The translations under genes and the position numbers were made by a program. Below the pieces are notes generated by a model that saw only the letters and a program-made list of their open reading frames with translations, did no database searches and was not told the DNA's origin. From UBA668 sp046076025 (GTDB taxonomy: Bacteria > Actinomycetota > Acidimicrobiia > Acidimicrobiales > Ilumatobacteraceae), in contig JBJTRF010000029.1 in NCBI GenBank assembly GCA_046076025.1, positions 1 through 8,052 of the forward strand: DNA of 8,052 nucleotides, written 5' to 3'. Below are positions 7,353 through 8,052 of the stretch, in pieces (position 1 is the stretch's first letter; each line of letters begins with the position of its first letter).

Positions 7353-8051
7353 CTACTTCAGGCGGTGCGGCGGCGCATTCGCCGGGTCGGCGGGCCACTG
7401 GTGCTTGGGATAGCGGCCTGCCATGTCCTTGCGGACGTCGGCCCACGAGCCCGCCCAGAAGCCGGGCAGGTCGCGGGTGATCTGCACCGGCCGGTCGGCC
7501 GGCGACAGCAGCGCCAGCGCCAGCGGCACGCGCCCGCCCGCAACGCAGGGGTGGTCCTTCGTGCCGAACATGTCCTGCACGCGCACGTGCGCGGTCGGCA
7601 CCTCGGCCGAGTAGTCGATGTCCACCTGCCGGCCGTTGGCGGTGGTGAGCGTGGGCGGTGCCAGTTCGGACACCTGCGTTGACGTGTCCCAGTCGAATTG
7701 TGCGCCGAGCACCATCTCGAGGTCGAGTCGCTCGAGATCGGCGCGGCCCGTGGCGTGGCCGAGGTACGGGGCGAGCCAGTCGTCGAGCGTTGCCAGCAGG
7801 GCGGCGTCGCTCCAGTCGGGCCAGCCGTGACCCGGCACCATGCCGCTGGCAGCGGCGCGGCGCAGGAACTCGACGCGATGACGCAGCGAAGCGGCCCGAT
7901 CGCTCCAGCGCAGGGCCGACAGCTTGGTGCTGCGCACCCGCTCGACGAGCGCTGCCGCCGTTGCCTCGCCCGGCTGGGCAGGGCGCACCGCCTCGTCGAG
8001 CAGCAGGCCGCCGAGCCGCGTCTCGGTTCGCTCGACGAGGTCGTCGCGGTC
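7353..8051 (-). CDS. hrpB: ATP-dependent RNA helicase HrpB, C-terminal part (5' end outside window)
   Basis: The frame is open from the window edge to TAG at 7353-7355, giving the last 232 residues of a DEAH-box helicase-like protein of the HrpB type. HrpB proteins are about 800 residues, so the helicase core lies beyond the window. The visible part covers the HrpB-specific C-terminal domain: VDIDYSAEVPTAHVRVQDMFG, then CVAGGRVPLALALLSPADRPVQITRDLPGFWAGSW, then DVRKDMAGRYPKHQWPADP close to the end. These match the family's characteristic ending (IDYS, VQEMFG-like, LLSPAxRPVQ, FWxGSW/Y, VRKDMRGRYPKHxWP). No frameshift is visible. HrpB acts on RNA in the cytoplasm; its physiological role is poorly defined in most bacteria. 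The start codon cannot be placed from this window. Confidence 0.95.
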   Translation of the reverse strand, partial: DRDDLVERTETRLGGLLLDEAVRPAQPGEATAAALVERVRSTKLSALRWSDRAASLRHRVEFLRRAAASGMVPGHGWPDWSDAALLATLDDWLAPYLGHATGRADLERLDLEMVLGAQFDWDTSTQVSELAPPTLTTANGRQVDIDYSAEVPTAHVRVQDMFGTKDHPCVAGGRVPLALALLSPADRPVQITRDLPGFWAGSWADVRKDMAGRYPKHQWPADPANAPPHRLK

Positions 8052-8052
8052 G

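Overview
The window is about 8 kb of very GC-rich, densely coding bacterial DNA. Strong G/C at third codon positions, a luciferase-like F420-type oxidoreductase, a SigE-type ECF sigma factor and recurrent TAnnnT -10 elements 6-7 nt upstream of start codons (leaderless-type starts) all point to an actinobacterium. A lineage such as Acidimicrobiia is plausible, but I cannot prove it from this sequence. Nothing indicates phage, transposon, plasmid, CRISPR array, tRNA or rRNA. It reads as an ordinary chromosomal region with several local oddities.

Layout. On the left, the last codons of an unidentified plus-strand gene are followed by an LLM-class (F420-type) oxidoreductase (104-1024). A 240-bp gap then holds an apparent leaderless promoter and the N-terminal half of an XRE-type helix-turn-helix gene that loses its family pattern after about 30 codons. 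A complete class I [4Fe-4S] fumarase lies on the minus strand (1265-2920). It is divergent from a secreted alpha/beta hydrolase (3055-4035), which is followed on the same strand by a tandem two-domain GNAT acetyltransferase (4063-5091).

The right part is all minus strand. Read in the direction of transcription it holds the C-terminal 232 residues of the HrpB helicase (running off the window), a DUF2461 protein (7291-6611), an ECF sigma factor (6513-5953) and a single-pass membrane protein that is probably its regulator (5956-5108). The last two overlap by ATGA.

The most notable observation is that the sigma factor is intact from start to stop except for one in-frame TGA at codon 82. The family normally has tryptophan (TGG) there, and the reading frame continues correctly on both sides. 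This is a recent nonsense mutation, a sequencing or assembly error, or (least likely) readthrough. The second notable group is regulatory: matching leaderless promoter geometry at three or four genes, a perfect 14-bp palindrome lodged directly behind the fumarase -10 element, and a 20/23-bp direct repeat bracketing the sigma-factor upstream region. I do not see a convincing undescribed multi-gene system. The closest candidate is the sigma factor with its atypical cysteine-rich membrane partner.
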